Source: Azospirillum brasilense (GTDB lineage Bacteria > Pseudomonadota > Alphaproteobacteria > Azospirillales > Azospirillaceae). From it: a DNA stretch of 64,000 nucleotides. Under the pieces are notes generated by a model. That model saw only the letters and a program-made list of their open reading frames with translations, did not search any database and was not told the origin of the DNA. Positions 31,794-41,547 of this stretch are shown here, piece by piece. How positions within the stretch are numbered: position 1 is the first letter of the stretch; each line of letters starts with the position of its first letter. The DNA lies in the NCBI RefSeq assembly GCF_008365405.1, contig NZ_QOKV01000021.1, forward strand, positions 1 to 64,000, written 5' to 3'. Both the position numbers and the translations under genes were made by a program.

Positions 31794-33071
31794 CTACGCC
31801 GTCGCTGGTGCGTAGATGTCCGGCGTGATCCGGCAGCTCGCGAAATCCTGGGCGCGCGCGTGGGCGGCGCGGCTCATGGCGCGCAGGCGGGGGCGGTCGC
31901 GGTCCAGGGTCACGATGGCGTCGGCCAGCCCGTCGATCACCTCCGCCGCCGCGCGCCCACGGCAGGGAACGGCGAAGCCGCAGGAGGAATCGATCATGAT
32001 CCCCGAACCGCCGAGATCGAGGCAGATCACCGGCTGCGCGTTGGCCAGCGCCTCCATGATGACGTTGGCGGCGGAGTCGTGAAGGCTGGGGAACAGCAGC
32101 GCGTCGGCGCTGCGCAGCGTGGCCAGATAGTCGGGCTGCGACAGCCATTCGATGAAATCGACATGCTCCGCGATGCCCAGCCGGTCGGCGAGGTTCTTCC
32201 ACTCCTCCGACTGCGGCCCGCTGCCGATCATCTGGAGCCGCGCCCGCGCGCCCTTCTCCAGCGCCCGGGCCAGCGCCGTCAGCGCGTAGTAGCCGCCCTT
32301 CCAATAGAGGAAACGGCCGGAGAACAGCAGCTTCAGCGGCGCCCCGGAATCGCCGCCGGTTTCCGCCTTCATCTCCGCCTTCGGGGGCGCGAAGCGGTCG
32401 GGCAGGAGGGAGCAGCCGAAATGCTGGCGGGCCTTGTGGCGGTCGCCGGCGGGAAGGACGTGCCGGCTCTCATGGGTCTTCACGTAGATCATGTTGTAGC
32501 GGCGGTAGGTCAGGCGCAGGAAGGGGTCGATGCGTGTCATGGCGATGGCGGCGTTGCGGACCAGCTCCGTCGCGATGGCCCTCCAGCCCAGCGGGCGGAT
32601 CAGCGGCCAGGGTGCCCGCTCGCCGCCGCCGACCGGGCCGATCACCGACAGGGGCGCCAGCCCGCCGCAGAAGGCGGGGAAGCGGATGCCGCCGATGGTC
32701 ACGTTGTGGATGACGTCGAAGGGCTGCCGGCGCACCAGTTCCTTCACCACCGCCCGGCAGCGCCATTGCCACGCGATGTAGGAGAGCTGGAACCGCGTCT
32801 TGCTGTCGTGGTGCGCCATGGTGTCGGGGCGGTCGATGAACACGAAGTCGTCCGGTTCGAAGGCGGTTTCGCCGCGCGCGATCTTGCCCAGGATCTTCGG
32901 GCGCAGGCGCCCCTGCGTCACCACTTTCACGCGACAGCCCGACCGCTTCAGCCCCTCGCCCCAGTTCCAGCCGTTGGCGGATTCCGACCCGCTGTCCGGC
33001 TCGAAGGCGAAGGCCACCAGAAGAATCGACTTTCCGGCATTGGCGGATTCGCCGGCGAACGGTTCGCTCAT
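31794..33071 (-). CDS. Glycosyltransferase, GT4 family
   Basis: A 425-residue GT-B glycosyltransferase, cytoplasmic or membrane-associated. The acceptor domain begins SILLVAFAFEPDSGSESANGWNWG with the Gly-rich loop. The donor domain shows LKLLFSGRFLYWKGG and the E-x7-E nucleotide-sugar motif in FPSLHDSAANVIMEALANAQPVI. The exact sugar cannot be read. It is the last gene of the six-gene minus-strand exopolysaccharide operon, 13 bp after the polymerase-like gene, and converges on the toxin gene. Confidence 0.9.
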   Translation of the reverse strand: MSEPFAGESANAGKSILLVAFAFEPDSGSESANGWNWGEGLKRSGCRVKVVTQGRLRPKILGKIARGETAFEPDDFVFIDRPDTMAHHDSKTRFQLSYIAWQWRCRAVVKELVRRQPFDVIHNVTIGGIRFPAFCGGLAPLSVIGPVGGGERAPWPLIRPLGWRAIATELVRNAAIAMTRIDPFLRLTYRRYNMIYVKTHESRHVLPAGDRHKARQHFGCSLLPDRFAPPKAEMKAETGGDSGAPLKLLFSGRFLYWKGGYYALTALARALEKGARARLQMIGSGPQSEEWKNLADRLGIAEHVDFIEWLSQPDYLATLRSADALLFPSLHDSAANVIMEALANAQPVICLDLGGSGIMIDSSCGFAVPCRGRAAAEVIDGLADAIVTLDRDRPRLRAMSRAAHARAQDFASCRITPDIYAPATA

Positions 33072-33084
33072 CGTTCATCCTCCC

Positions 33085-34422
33085 TCATGAATGCGGCAGC
33101 GGGGACCGGTTTTCGAGTTCGTGGCGGTGGATCAGGCCGGCGGCGATGCCGACGCCGAACAGGACCCAGAACCAGATGCCCAGCATCGGCCCCTCCAGCG
33201 TCACGTCGAAGGAGGCGTTGATGACGATGGACAGCCAGTAGCAGAAGAGGAAGACGAACAGCCGCGCCCAGGCGCGGTCGCCGTTGCGGCGGGCCAGCAG
33301 GAAAGCGCGCATCATGAAGACCGACCAGCTTCCCAACAGCGCCGCCCACAGGACGAAGCCGGGCACCCCGGCGCGGGCGAGGATCGTCATGTGGGCGTTG
33401 TGCGGGCTGCGCAGCACCTGCCCGTCCTCGGCGTCGACCACCTGGAAGCCGTCGTCGTCGGCCAGATTGATGCCGAAGCCCTTACCGTCCCAGAAATGGT
33501 CGCCCTGCACGGTGTAGCCGATGATCTTATCCCACCACATGATGCGCCATTGCTTGGTGCCGTCGAGCGTGGCGGTGTCGGTGGTCCCCATGATGCTCAT
33601 CACGTTGGTGACGAGCTGGTCGACCGACAGCTTCCGCGACGAGACCTCGATCTCCAGGTTCAGCACCAGCGCCACGATGACGGTGACCGCGGCGATGCCC
33701 AGCAGCGGGGCGAGCTGCCGGCTGCGCGGCACCAGGGCCAGCGCGATGGCCAGCGGCACGACGATGGCGAGCATCCCGCCGCGGCTGTGGGCGGCGACCA
33801 GGGCCATGCCGAACACCAGCATCGCCAGTTGCAGCGGGTTCAGGCGGCGGAAGCCCAGCAGCACGAACAGGGCGACGCCGGCGAAATGCACGCCGACCTC
33901 GCCGGGGCGCAGGCTGATGAAGGGGACTCCGTAGCGCGGCCAGGTGGGGATCTGCGCGTGCAGAAGCTGGAACAGCGGGTAGACGACCGGCATGACCGTG
34001 ACGAAGAACACCGCGAAGCCGCTATAGGCCAGCACGAGGCGGCGCAGTCGTTCCGGCTCGTCGTACAGCAGGGCGATGACGACGAAGGCGAGCAGCCCGT
34101 ACATCACGATCACGCTGTCGCGCAGCGCGTCGAAGCTGTAGGTGCCGAAGTAGGGCAGCGTCCTCGCCAGCACCCAGACGATCAGGATCGCCAGCAGCGT
34201 TCCCGGCAGGCTGGACACGGTGGCGAAGACTCCGCCGGTGCGCAGCATGACCAGCAGGCCGGAGAGCAGCAGCACCTCGCCGATGAACAGCGGCGGCGCC
34301 CCGATGTAGGCGAAGCCGCGCCCGGCCAGGGAATAGCCCAGCAGAACGACCATCAGGAAGGTCAGGTAGTGATCCGCGGCGCGGGTCCGGCTGCGCTTGG
34401 GGGTGGAGAGGACGGCGCTCAT
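33085..34422 (-). CDS. O-antigen ligase/polymerase (Wzy/WaaL-like) membrane protein
   Basis: A 445-residue polytopic protein with about eleven helices. The large periplasmic loop (residues about 245-360, including TDTATLDGTKQWRIMWWDKIIGY and GFQVVDAEDGQ) ends in HNAHMTILARAGVPGFVLW, the conserved O-antigen ligase/Wzy segment with an essential His. Between a flippase gene and glycosyltransferases, it most likely polymerises the lipid-linked repeat units in the periplasm. The start overlaps the stop of the upstream glycosyltransferase as ATGA. Confidence 0.88.
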   Translation of the reverse strand: MSAVLSTPKRSRTRAADHYLTFLMVVLLGYSLAGRGFAYIGAPPLFIGEVLLLSGLLVMLRTGGVFATVSSLPGTLLAILIVWVLARTLPYFGTYSFDALRDSVIVMYGLLAFVVIALLYDEPERLRRLVLAYSGFAVFFVTVMPVVYPLFQLLHAQIPTWPRYGVPFISLRPGEVGVHFAGVALFVLLGFRRLNPLQLAMLVFGMALVAAHSRGGMLAIVVPLAIALALVPRSRQLAPLLGIAAVTVIVALVLNLEIEVSSRKLSVDQLVTNVMSIMGTTDTATLDGTKQWRIMWWDKIIGYTVQGDHFWDGKGFGINLADDDGFQVVDAEDGQVLRSPHNAHMTILARAGVPGFVLWAALLGSWSVFMMRAFLLARRNGDRAWARLFVFLFCYWLSIVINASFDVTLEGPMLGIWFWVLFGVGIAAGLIHRHELENRSPLPHS

Positions 34423-35645
34423 GACGGGCGTCCATAGGCGGCGGCGCGCAGCCGGGCGGCGATCCGACCCCAATCGCCGATCGCCACCACCATGCGGTGG
34501 GCGTTGGCCGCCATGCTCTGCCAGGCGCCGGGTCCGGTCCGCTCGGCCCGCGCCAGCGCGTCGGCCACCGCCTCCGCCGTCAGGGCCGACACGCCGAAGC
34601 CGGCGCCGTGGCCCTCCACATAGGGGACGAGGCCGGTCTCCCGCGTCACGATCAGCGGCAGGCCGGACAGGGCGGCCTCTAGGCAGCCGGTCGGCATCAC
34701 GTCGTAGCGCGAGGTCAGTGCGAAGTAATGCCAGCCCGCCATCATCGCCGCCTTCTCCGCCCCGAAGACCGGGCCGTGGATGCGGATGAGGGTGTCGAGG
34801 CCGTGGGCATTCGCCCGCCGTTCCAGATCGGCGCGGGCGGGGCCGGACCCCGCCAGTTCCAGCACCCCGTGCCCGCCGGCGCGGCGGTAGGCGGCGAAGC
34901 CGTCGATCAGCAGGTCCACGCCCTTGTGGTCGATCTCGTAGCGTGCGCAATAGCCGAAGGTCAGCCGATTGCCGTCCGGCGCGGCGCGCGGAACGGCGGC
35001 GGGAAGGCCGCCGCGCCGCGCCGACCAGGCGGTGTTGGGCAGCAGGCGGACGGCGGCGGTGGGGGCCACGCGACGGACGATGGCGGCCTCCTCCTCCGTG
35101 ATGGCATGGACGAAGCGGGCGCGGGCGAAGGCCGGGCCGTCGAAGAGGCGCAGCCACGCGGCGGGCAGGCGGCGGCGCACCCGGCCCGTGATGTCGTAGA
35201 CATGGGAGCACTGGCCGTGCAGCGTCACGCCATAGGCGACGCCGCGCCGGTGCAGCCCGCGGGAGAGCGCCGCGAACAGCGGCTTCACCGCGCCATGGAT
35301 GTGCACCACCGTGTCCGGCCCGGCGCCCTCCAGCATGCGGTCGAGAGTCGCGTCCGCGATGGTCAGCGACCGCCCGGACAGCCGCAGCCCGCCGAGGGGG
35401 AAGCGCTGCGCCGGGCAGTCCGCCGGGATGCCGGTCAGGGCGTCCGGGTCGTCGGAGAACAGGCACAGCCGCGCGTCATCGCCCATGGCGCGCTGCTCCG
35501 CGATCAGGCTGCGCACCACATTGTGCAGCCCGTTCGCCGAGGAGGGGTGGGCGATGGCCGGCTGGATCACGACGTGCCGGAGGTCGAGCGGGCGCAGCCG
35601 GGACTCCTCGACGGGGAATGCGGCGCTGCCGTCAGCGGGCGACAT
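34419..35645 (-). CDS. Glycosyltransferase, GT4 family
   Basis: A 408-residue GT-B enzyme. The N-terminal half has HPSSANGLHNVVRSL, the usual small-residue loop. The C-terminal half has LTFGYCARYEIDHKGVDLLIDGFA, then IRIHGPVFGAEKAAMMA and the E-x7-E-type motif in DVMPTGCLEAALSGLPLIVT. It overlaps the flippase gene by 14 bp, so the genes are expressed together. It adds one sugar to the exopolysaccharide repeat unit; donor unknown. Confidence 0.9.
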   Translation of the reverse strand: MSPADGSAAFPVEESRLRPLDLRHVVIQPAIAHPSSANGLHNVVRSLIAEQRAMGDDARLCLFSDDPDALTGIPADCPAQRFPLGGLRLSGRSLTIADATLDRMLEGAGPDTVVHIHGAVKPLFAALSRGLHRRGVAYGVTLHGQCSHVYDITGRVRRRLPAAWLRLFDGPAFARARFVHAITEEEAAIVRRVAPTAAVRLLPNTAWSARRGGLPAAVPRAAPDGNRLTFGYCARYEIDHKGVDLLIDGFAAYRRAGGHGVLELAGSGPARADLERRANAHGLDTLIRIHGPVFGAEKAAMMAGWHYFALTSRYDVMPTGCLEAALSGLPLIVTRETGLVPYVEGHGAGFGVSALTAEAVADALARAERTGPGAWQSMAANAHRMVVAIGDWGRIAARLRAAAYGRPS

Positions 35646-36897
35646 GGGCGGTCCTCGTCTTGGAGAGGTAGTAGTGGGCGGCGCCGACGCGCAGCAGGCT
35701 GGAGAACAGCAGGGCCATGCACACCCCGGCGACGCCGTACATCGCCGCCAGCGGGCCGACCACCGCGAACACCGCCAGCGTCCCGGTGACGTTCACCACC
35801 AGCGCGAACTGGCTGCGCTGCACGCCGTAGAAGTAGGAGCAAACCATTTCCGCCAGATAGCCGGCCAGCGCCCCGATGGAGAGCAGGCGCAGCGGCCAGT
35901 CCTGGTCGGCGTAGGGCGACATGGCGCCGTAGACGACGTTCAGCATCTGGTGCGGGATCAGCAGACCCAGGCTGTAATACACCAGCAGCGGCGCCGCCCC
36001 GATGACGACGTAGCCGCGGATCGCCAGCCAGGCCTGCTCGTCCGGATGGAGCCCGCCGACGCCTGCGGACAGGGTGCTGCGGCCGCGCGCGGCGATCTGG
36101 GGGACGAGGTTGCCCATACCGATGATGATCGGGTTGGCGATGTTCACCAGATTGACCACGGCCTGGAACGCCGCGGTCGACGCCATGCCGTCCATCGCCG
36201 CCATCAGCCAGACGAGGCTCTGCACCCGCAGCATCAGGAACAGGTTGTTGGCGAGCGCCCAATGCCCGATCGACCAGAAGCGGCGGAGGACCGTCGGCAG
36301 GTCCGACAGGCCGCCAAAGCGCGGGCGCAGGATCGCGAAATGGACCACCGCCCCGGCCAGCGCCGGACCGGTCATGGCGATGAACACCCGCTCCAGCGAC
36401 AGATGGCCGCCCAGCGCCATCAGGTTCAGCACGGCGATCTGGCCAAGATAGGTGACGCTGTCGCCCCACAGGGCCTTGTCATGCTTCAGCCCGGACATCA
36501 GCCCGCGCCGCCCGATCTCCTGCACCTGCCAGACGATGAAGTAGAGCACGGCGGGGCCGACCAGTTCCGGCATGCCAAGCCCATACCCGACCAGCGCCAC
36601 GATGCCGGACAGCGGCAGGATCGATCCGGCGGTCATGATGACGGCGCGGCCCGCCAGCGTCCGGCGTTCGGCGGGGTCCAGCACCGCGCCTTCCACCGAC
36701 AGCGGGTACTGGATCAGGCTGACGTTGACGACCTGGAGCGCCAGCAGCACCGAGAGGAAGAAGACGAAGGTCCCATATTCCTCCGACGAAAAGGTCCGGG
36801 CGAGCTGGATGTTGATGGCGAACATGCCCAGGCTGACCACGCCCTGGTCGGCGAGGGTCCAGAAGCTGCGGACGAGTGACGCCGGGATCATCGTCAT
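35632..36897 (-). CDS. Polysaccharide repeat-unit flippase (Wzx-like, MOP superfamily)
   Basis: A 421-residue membrane protein with about twelve helices. The N-terminus (FWTLADQGVVSLGMFAINIQLARTFSSEEYGTF) is the typical start of Wzx/PST flippases, with the Glu-Tyr-Gly turn between helices one and two. It would move the undecaprenyl-diphosphate-linked repeat unit across the inner membrane. The ATG at 36897 overlaps the fusion-protein stop as ATGA. It is placed immediately before the polymerase-like and transferase genes of the operon. Confidence 0.9.
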   Translation of the reverse strand: MTMIPASLVRSFWTLADQGVVSLGMFAINIQLARTFSSEEYGTFVFFLSVLLALQVVNVSLIQYPLSVEGAVLDPAERRTLAGRAVIMTAGSILPLSGIVALVGYGLGMPELVGPAVLYFIVWQVQEIGRRGLMSGLKHDKALWGDSVTYLGQIAVLNLMALGGHLSLERVFIAMTGPALAGAVVHFAILRPRFGGLSDLPTVLRRFWSIGHWALANNLFLMLRVQSLVWLMAAMDGMASTAAFQAVVNLVNIANPIIIGMGNLVPQIAARGRSTLSAGVGGLHPDEQAWLAIRGYVVIGAAPLLVYYSLGLLIPHQMLNVVYGAMSPYADQDWPLRLLSIGALAGYLAEMVCSYFYGVQRSQFALVVNVTGTLAVFAVVGPLAAMYGVAGVCMALLFSSLLRVGAAHYYLSKTRTAHVAR

Positions 36898-39146
36898 GCG
36901 CTGCCGACCCGCGTCGTCTCGGTGGGGAGGGAAGCAGGTTGCCGGTCATCGTTGACGGGCCGCGCGGCAACGGGAGCGGTGCGCGGCACGTCGCGGTAGG
37001 CCCAGCGCAGATAGTCCGCGGTCAGCGCCATGCCGTCCTCGAAGGTGAAGCGCGGCTCGTAGCCGAGCAGGCGGCGCGCCTTGGTCAGGTCGATGAGCGC
37101 CTTGGCCTGATAGAGCGCCAGCTTCTGCGCGTCGGGCAGCCAGAGCTGGTTGCGGCTCGCCTTCTTCTTCAGGAAGTAATGGACCATCACGAGATGGCGC
37201 AGCCGCGGCGGCAGGCTGTCGAACCCGCCCTGGAGCACCCGGCGGGCGGGACGCCAGCGCACGATGATCTGGATGATCTTCTTCGGGTCCTGAAGCACCA
37301 TGGCGATGTCGCGCCGCAGGCTCTTCATTTCCTTGCGGATGGCCTCGGCGGGCAGGAAGCGCAGGCTGTCCACGCCCAGCGCCTCCTGGAAGCGCCCGAA
37401 GACGGCGGCCCAGGGCGGGGCGTCGGGGCCGGAGATCACGAAGCGCTCCCCGATGGCCTGCGGGCTGCGGGTCGCCGCGATCATCGCGTCCACCAGATCG
37501 TCGATGTAGACGGCGTTGCACAGCCCGCCTTCCTGCGGCAGCACCACCGTGCCGCTCAGCAGCATCTCGGCGGGGGCGTTCGTCCAGGGCTTGCAGAAGG
37601 GGCCGTAGACGATGGAGGGCTGAAGCACCACCCCCGGCAGGCCGCGCGTGCGCGCCGCGTCGAGCACCATTTTTTCCAGATCGAGCTTGTTCTGGACGTA
37701 GCTCCAGGCCCGGTCGCCGTCGCGCGTCTCCTCCGACAGCGGGCCGTCGGGCAGCGGCTCGTAGACCGAGAAGGTGCTGAGATGGACGAAGCTCTCCACC
37801 CCGTTGGCGAGGCTGGCGTCGATCAGCGCGTTCATCCCGTCGATGTTCTGGCGGCGCGACCGCACGTCGTAGGCGCAGTGGAAGACCCAGTCGGCGCCGG
37901 CCACCGCCTTGCCGATGGCCTCGCGATCCAGCAGGTCGGCGCGGATGATCTCCACCGGGAAACGGGCCAGACGCACCGCCTGCGCGATGTCGCGGACGAT
38001 GCAGCGGACCTTGGCGCCATGCTCGAGGCACAGCCTCTCGACCAGCCGCCCGCCGATGAAGCCGGCAGCGCCGGTCACCACCACGGTGGGGCCGTCTGCG
38101 ACAGGGCCGGCGGTGCGGGGCGACGCCGCTGCGTTTCCTTCCACCCAGGGCAGGGTCAGCGGCTTCCGGCTGGCGTAGCAGCGCTCGATCAATTCGGTGG
38201 AGGGCAGGGCCTCGCGCCCGCCGACGGCGGCCGGGCGCCCTTCGCGGATGGCCGCTGCGAAATCCTTCAGCTCCGCCTGGAACAGGTCGCCGAAGATCTG
38301 CGGCGGGATGTGGTTGGCCGAGAAGCCGTCATGGACGAAGTCGAGGATCTGCGGCACGTCCGAGGCGATCTGGTTCTCGTAGAGATGGACTTCGACGCTG
38401 CCCTTGGTGCCGTAGACGCGGATGGTGTTGCGCAGGGCGCGGGTGCGGCTCAGCTCCAGCGTTCCGGTGGCGCCGGACGCCATGGTCAGGGACAGCCGGC
38501 AATCGGACTCCAGCCCGCCGTGGCTGTCGTCGCTGTAGTCGACCTCCGCCGCCTCCCCGAACCACCACAGCAGCAAATCCAGCGTGTGCGACCCGGTGTC
38601 GAGCAGAACGCCGCCGCCGGCCCCGTCGCGGCGCAGCATGGCCGGCGAACTGATGCCCCAGTTGTAGACGAAGCCTTCCCGCGCCTCGAAGCGCAGGACG
38701 CGGCCGAGTTGGCCGGAGTCCACCAGCGCCTTCAGCCAGCGGACGCCATTGACGTAGCGGCGCATCAGCCCGACCGCGAGTGCCAATCGACGCTCCTCCG
38801 CCGTCCGCACCATGCGTTCGGCGTCGGCCAGCGTGACGGCCAGCGGCTTTTCCATGAAGACGTGCTTCCCGGCCTCCAGCAGGCTGTGGCCGACCGGCGC
38901 GTGGAGCATCGGCGGGGCCGCCACCAGCGCCGCGTCGAACCGGTCCGCCGCCTCCCGCCAGTCGGCCACGGCGATGGGGGCGCGGTTGCGGCCGAGCATG
39001 GTCTGCACCGCCTCCAGCCGCTCCGGCGAGGGATCGATGAGCACGCTCGGCCGCCAGCCCAGGCGGAGCAGCGCCGGCAACAGGTGATGGCTCACGATGC
39101 TGCCGCAGCCGATGATGGCAAGCCGCGGGAACTCGGCGTTGGTCAT
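36894..39146 (-). CDS. Fusion of Gfo/Idh/MocA oxidoreductase and SDR epimerase/dehydratase
   Basis: A 750-residue two-enzyme protein. Residues 1 to about 335 are a Gfo/Idh/MocA NAD-dependent sugar oxidoreductase: LAIIGCGSIVSHHLLPALL, EKPLAVT and GGVLLDTGSHTLDLLLWW with the catalytic Asp and His. From about 355 an extended SDR begins (VVVTGAAGFIGGRLVERLC), has Tyr-x3-Lys in WSYVQNKLDLEKM, and runs to about 690. Each half is a normal length for its family. There is no stop or frameshift at the Ala-rich linker (NAAASPRTAGPVADG). The fused pair probably performs successive steps on one nucleotide sugar, such as oxidation or amination preparation followed by epimerisation. Confidence 0.9.
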   Translation of the reverse strand: MTNAEFPRLAIIGCGSIVSHHLLPALLRLGWRPSVLIDPSPERLEAVQTMLGRNRAPIAVADWREAADRFDAALVAAPPMLHAPVGHSLLEAGKHVFMEKPLAVTLADAERMVRTAEERRLALAVGLMRRYVNGVRWLKALVDSGQLGRVLRFEAREGFVYNWGISSPAMLRRDGAGGGVLLDTGSHTLDLLLWWFGEAAEVDYSDDSHGGLESDCRLSLTMASGATGTLELSRTRALRNTIRVYGTKGSVEVHLYENQIASDVPQILDFVHDGFSANHIPPQIFGDLFQAELKDFAAAIREGRPAAVGGREALPSTELIERCYASRKPLTLPWVEGNAAASPRTAGPVADGPTVVVTGAAGFIGGRLVERLCLEHGAKVRCIVRDIAQAVRLARFPVEIIRADLLDREAIGKAVAGADWVFHCAYDVRSRRQNIDGMNALIDASLANGVESFVHLSTFSVYEPLPDGPLSEETRDGDRAWSYVQNKLDLEKMVLDAARTRGLPGVVLQPSIVYGPFCKPWTNAPAEMLLSGTVVLPQEGGLCNAVYIDDLVDAMIAATRSPQAIGERFVISGPDAPPWAAVFGRFQEALGVDSLRFLPAEAIRKEMKSLRRDIAMVLQDPKKIIQIIVRWRPARRVLQGGFDSLPPRLRHLVMVHYFLKKKASRNQLWLPDAQKLALYQAKALIDLTKARRLLGYEPRFTFEDGMALTADYLRWAYRDVPRTAPVAARPVNDDRQPASLPTETTRVGSA

Positions 39147-39198
39147 GGAATCCTCACTTTTGGGATTGCCTTCGCGTGGGCGCCGTCCGTCGGCGCCG

Positions 39199-41547
39199 TC
39201 AATGCCGCGCGGGCGCGTGCAGGGCGTAGTAGTAGGCGTCGTCCTTGTGGCCGTACTTGACGTGCTTGGACGCGACGACCCGCGACAGCACGACGCCGCC
39301 GACCGCGCTGTCGACCGACTTCAGCTTGTTGAAACCGGCCATCACGGTGTCCAGCGGGGTGTGCTGCCAGCGGACGACGTAGATCACGCTGTCGGCCAGG
39401 AAGGACAGGGCCAGCGCGTCGGAGAACAGCATCACCGGGGCTGAGTCGATCACCACCACATCGTAATTGTGGCGCGCCCATGCGATCAGGTCGCTCATCG
39501 CCTGGGAGCTGATGCGGTCGTGCGCGTCGGGGGTGCCGATGGTGTTTCCCAGAACGCTGAGGTTGGCGGACTCCTGGTGGATCAGGTCGTCGATGCCGAC
39601 GCGACCGTCCAGCAGGTCGGCGACGCTGCCCCGCGGCTGGTAGCCCAGCAGCGTCGCGATGGAGGGGCGGCGGAAGTCCGCGTCGATCAGCAGCGTGTTC
39701 AGCCCCAGACCGGCCAGCGACCGCGCCAGATTGGCCGCCAGCACCGACTTTCCTTCCTTCGGGATGGAGGAGGTGACGAGCAGCACCTTGGGCGGCGTTC
39801 CCCGCTTGCGCGGCATGCAGGCCATGGTGCGCACCGTCTGGATCGCTTCGCGGAAGGCGCCGATCTCGCGGGCGCGGCGGCTGTCGGGGTGGAGGGGCAG
39901 GTTCCAGGCCGCCTCGTTGCGGGGAAGCGACGGGACCATGCCGAGGCAGGGCACGCCGGTCGCCCGCTCCACCTGGGTCGGCGTGCGCAGGCCGGAGCTG
40001 AGCCGCTCCAGCAGCAGCACCAGCGCCACCGCCAGCGCCGTGGAACCGACCAGCCCAACGCCCAGCGACATGCGCAGCTGCGGGAAGGCCGGGCGGATCG
40101 GCGGCAGGGCCGGAGCGCTGAGATGCGCATCCAACGCGCCGGAATTTTTCAGCGCCATCGTCTGCTCGTAGCGTTCGGCGAGGCTGCGATAGAGCGTGCG
40201 GTGCGCGTCGGCGGAGCGTTCCAGGTCGCGGAGCTGGATGCCGGTCGCCTCGATGCCCTTCTGCTGCTCCTGCAGGTCGGCGATGCTCTTCAACAAGGTG
40301 GCCTCGCGGATGCGCGCGACCTCCAGGTCGGCGTCCAGGCCCTTCTGGATCTTGCCGACCTCGTCGCGGATGCGCGCCTTCAGCTCGCCGATGCCGCGGC
40401 GGAGGTTAACGATGTCCTGGTGCTTGTCGCCATAGACCTGCTGGAGTTCGGCCAGCCGGCGCTCCAGCATCGCCTCCGCCTCGCGCAGCTTCTGGATCAG
40501 CGGGGAGGCCAGCACCTCCGGGATCGCCGCGGCGTTGTTGGCGGCGGTCTGGTCGCGGGCCTGGCGCACGCGCGCCTCGGCCGCCGCCTTCTGCGCCTGC
40601 GCGGCGGTCAGCTGGGTGGCGATTTCGTTCATCTGCTGCTGGACCATGTTGCGCCCGTCGGGCGGCAGCTCCAGCAGGCTGTTCTCCTTGCGGAAGCTGC
40701 GGATGGCCTCTTCGGCGCCGCGCACCGCCTCGCGCGCCTCGATGAGCCGCCCGCCGAGCCACTGGTTGACCCGCTCGGTCATGCCGCGGTTCATTTCCGT
40801 CCGGTAGTCCAGATAGGCTTGGCCGAAGGCGTTGGCGATGGCGGCGGCCTTGGCGGGATCGACCGACGACGCCTCGATGATGATGGTGAAGGAGCGGTCG
40901 TCGTTGCGCGCCTCGATCCGGCGCAGCAGCGTGTCGATGGTCAGCAGGCGGGCCTGATCCGGGTCGCGGGCGATGGGGCTTTCATCGGCGCGGAACAGGG
41001 CGGTCGCCTGCTGCACGACCCGGCGCAGCACGTCGTTGCCTTCCGGCGGCAGCGCGCCGACACCGGCCTTGGTGACCCGTTTCAGCCAGTGATCGTCCGC
41101 GCCGTCCGGCGCCTTGAGCGTCGGGTTGAATTCGGGGTCGGTGAGCAGGCCCAGCTTTTCCACCACCCGCTCCGCCAGGGCGCGCGAGCCGACGATGGAG
41201 ACCTCGCTGCGCACCGCCGGCGCCTCGGGCGTCAGGTTGGACACCACCGACTTGAACTCCGCCAGCTCGACCCGCCGGGAATCGAGCTGCACCATCGCGG
41301 TGGCGCGGTACATCGGCTTCAGCGACTGCATGACGTAGGTGATGGTCCCCGTCCCCAGCAGAATGACGGCGAGCAGCAGCAGCTTGCGCCGCCACAGCAC
41401 GGCCAGCGTGGCGAAGACGGTCGCCTCCTGGCGGCCGCGGACGTCGGAGGAGTCCCCGGCGGCCGATTGCAGAAGACTGTCCGGAAGGACGCTGGTGTGC
41501 GCTTCGTGGCCTGGAAGCGTTCCGCCTTTGCCGATCGAAGAATTCAC
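39199..41547 (-). CDS. Polysaccharide co-polymerase with BY-kinase domain (Wzz/Wzc-ExoP-GumC type)
   Basis: A 782-residue protein that controls chain length and export. A Wzz domain with a first helix (LWRRKLLLLAVILLGTGTITY) is followed by long periplasmic coiled coils rich in Ala/Arg/Glu and a second helix (SLGVGLVGSTALAVALVLLLE). The cytoplasmic tyrosine kinase has Walker A in TSSIPKEGKSVLAANL, Walker A' LLIDADFRRPS and Walker B VVVIDSAPVM. The C-terminus carries the Tyr cluster (KYGHKDDAYYYALHAP) that is autophosphorylated. The GTG at 41547 is chosen for an AAAGGGG seven bases upstream; an ORF extension to 41826 has no ribosome site. No Wza-type outer-membrane gene is in the window. Confidence 0.92.
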   Translation of the reverse strand: MNSSIGKGGTLPGHEAHTSVLPDSLLQSAAGDSSDVRGRQEATVFATLAVLWRRKLLLLAVILLGTGTITYVMQSLKPMYRATAMVQLDSRRVELAEFKSVVSNLTPEAPAVRSEVSIVGSRALAERVVEKLGLLTDPEFNPTLKAPDGADDHWLKRVTKAGVGALPPEGNDVLRRVVQQATALFRADESPIARDPDQARLLTIDTLLRRIEARNDDRSFTIIIEASSVDPAKAAAIANAFGQAYLDYRTEMNRGMTERVNQWLGGRLIEAREAVRGAEEAIRSFRKENSLLELPPDGRNMVQQQMNEIATQLTAAQAQKAAAEARVRQARDQTAANNAAAIPEVLASPLIQKLREAEAMLERRLAELQQVYGDKHQDIVNLRRGIGELKARIRDEVGKIQKGLDADLEVARIREATLLKSIADLQEQQKGIEATGIQLRDLERSADAHRTLYRSLAERYEQTMALKNSGALDAHLSAPALPPIRPAFPQLRMSLGVGLVGSTALAVALVLLLERLSSGLRTPTQVERATGVPCLGMVPSLPRNEAAWNLPLHPDSRRAREIGAFREAIQTVRTMACMPRKRGTPPKVLLVTSSIPKEGKSVLAANLARSLAGLGLNTLLIDADFRRPSIATLLGYQPRGSVADLLDGRVGIDDLIHQESANLSVLGNTIGTPDAHDRISSQAMSDLIAWARHNYDVVVIDSAPVMLFSDALALSFLADSVIYVVRWQHTPLDTVMAGFNKLKSVDSAVGGVVLSRVVASKHVKYGHKDDAYYYALHAPARH

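Noticed and set aside
36946-38031. Minus-strand shadow ORF inside the fusion gene
   Set aside because: It is Ala/Arg/Pro-rich and lies in another frame of a gene with clear NAD and catalytic motifs.
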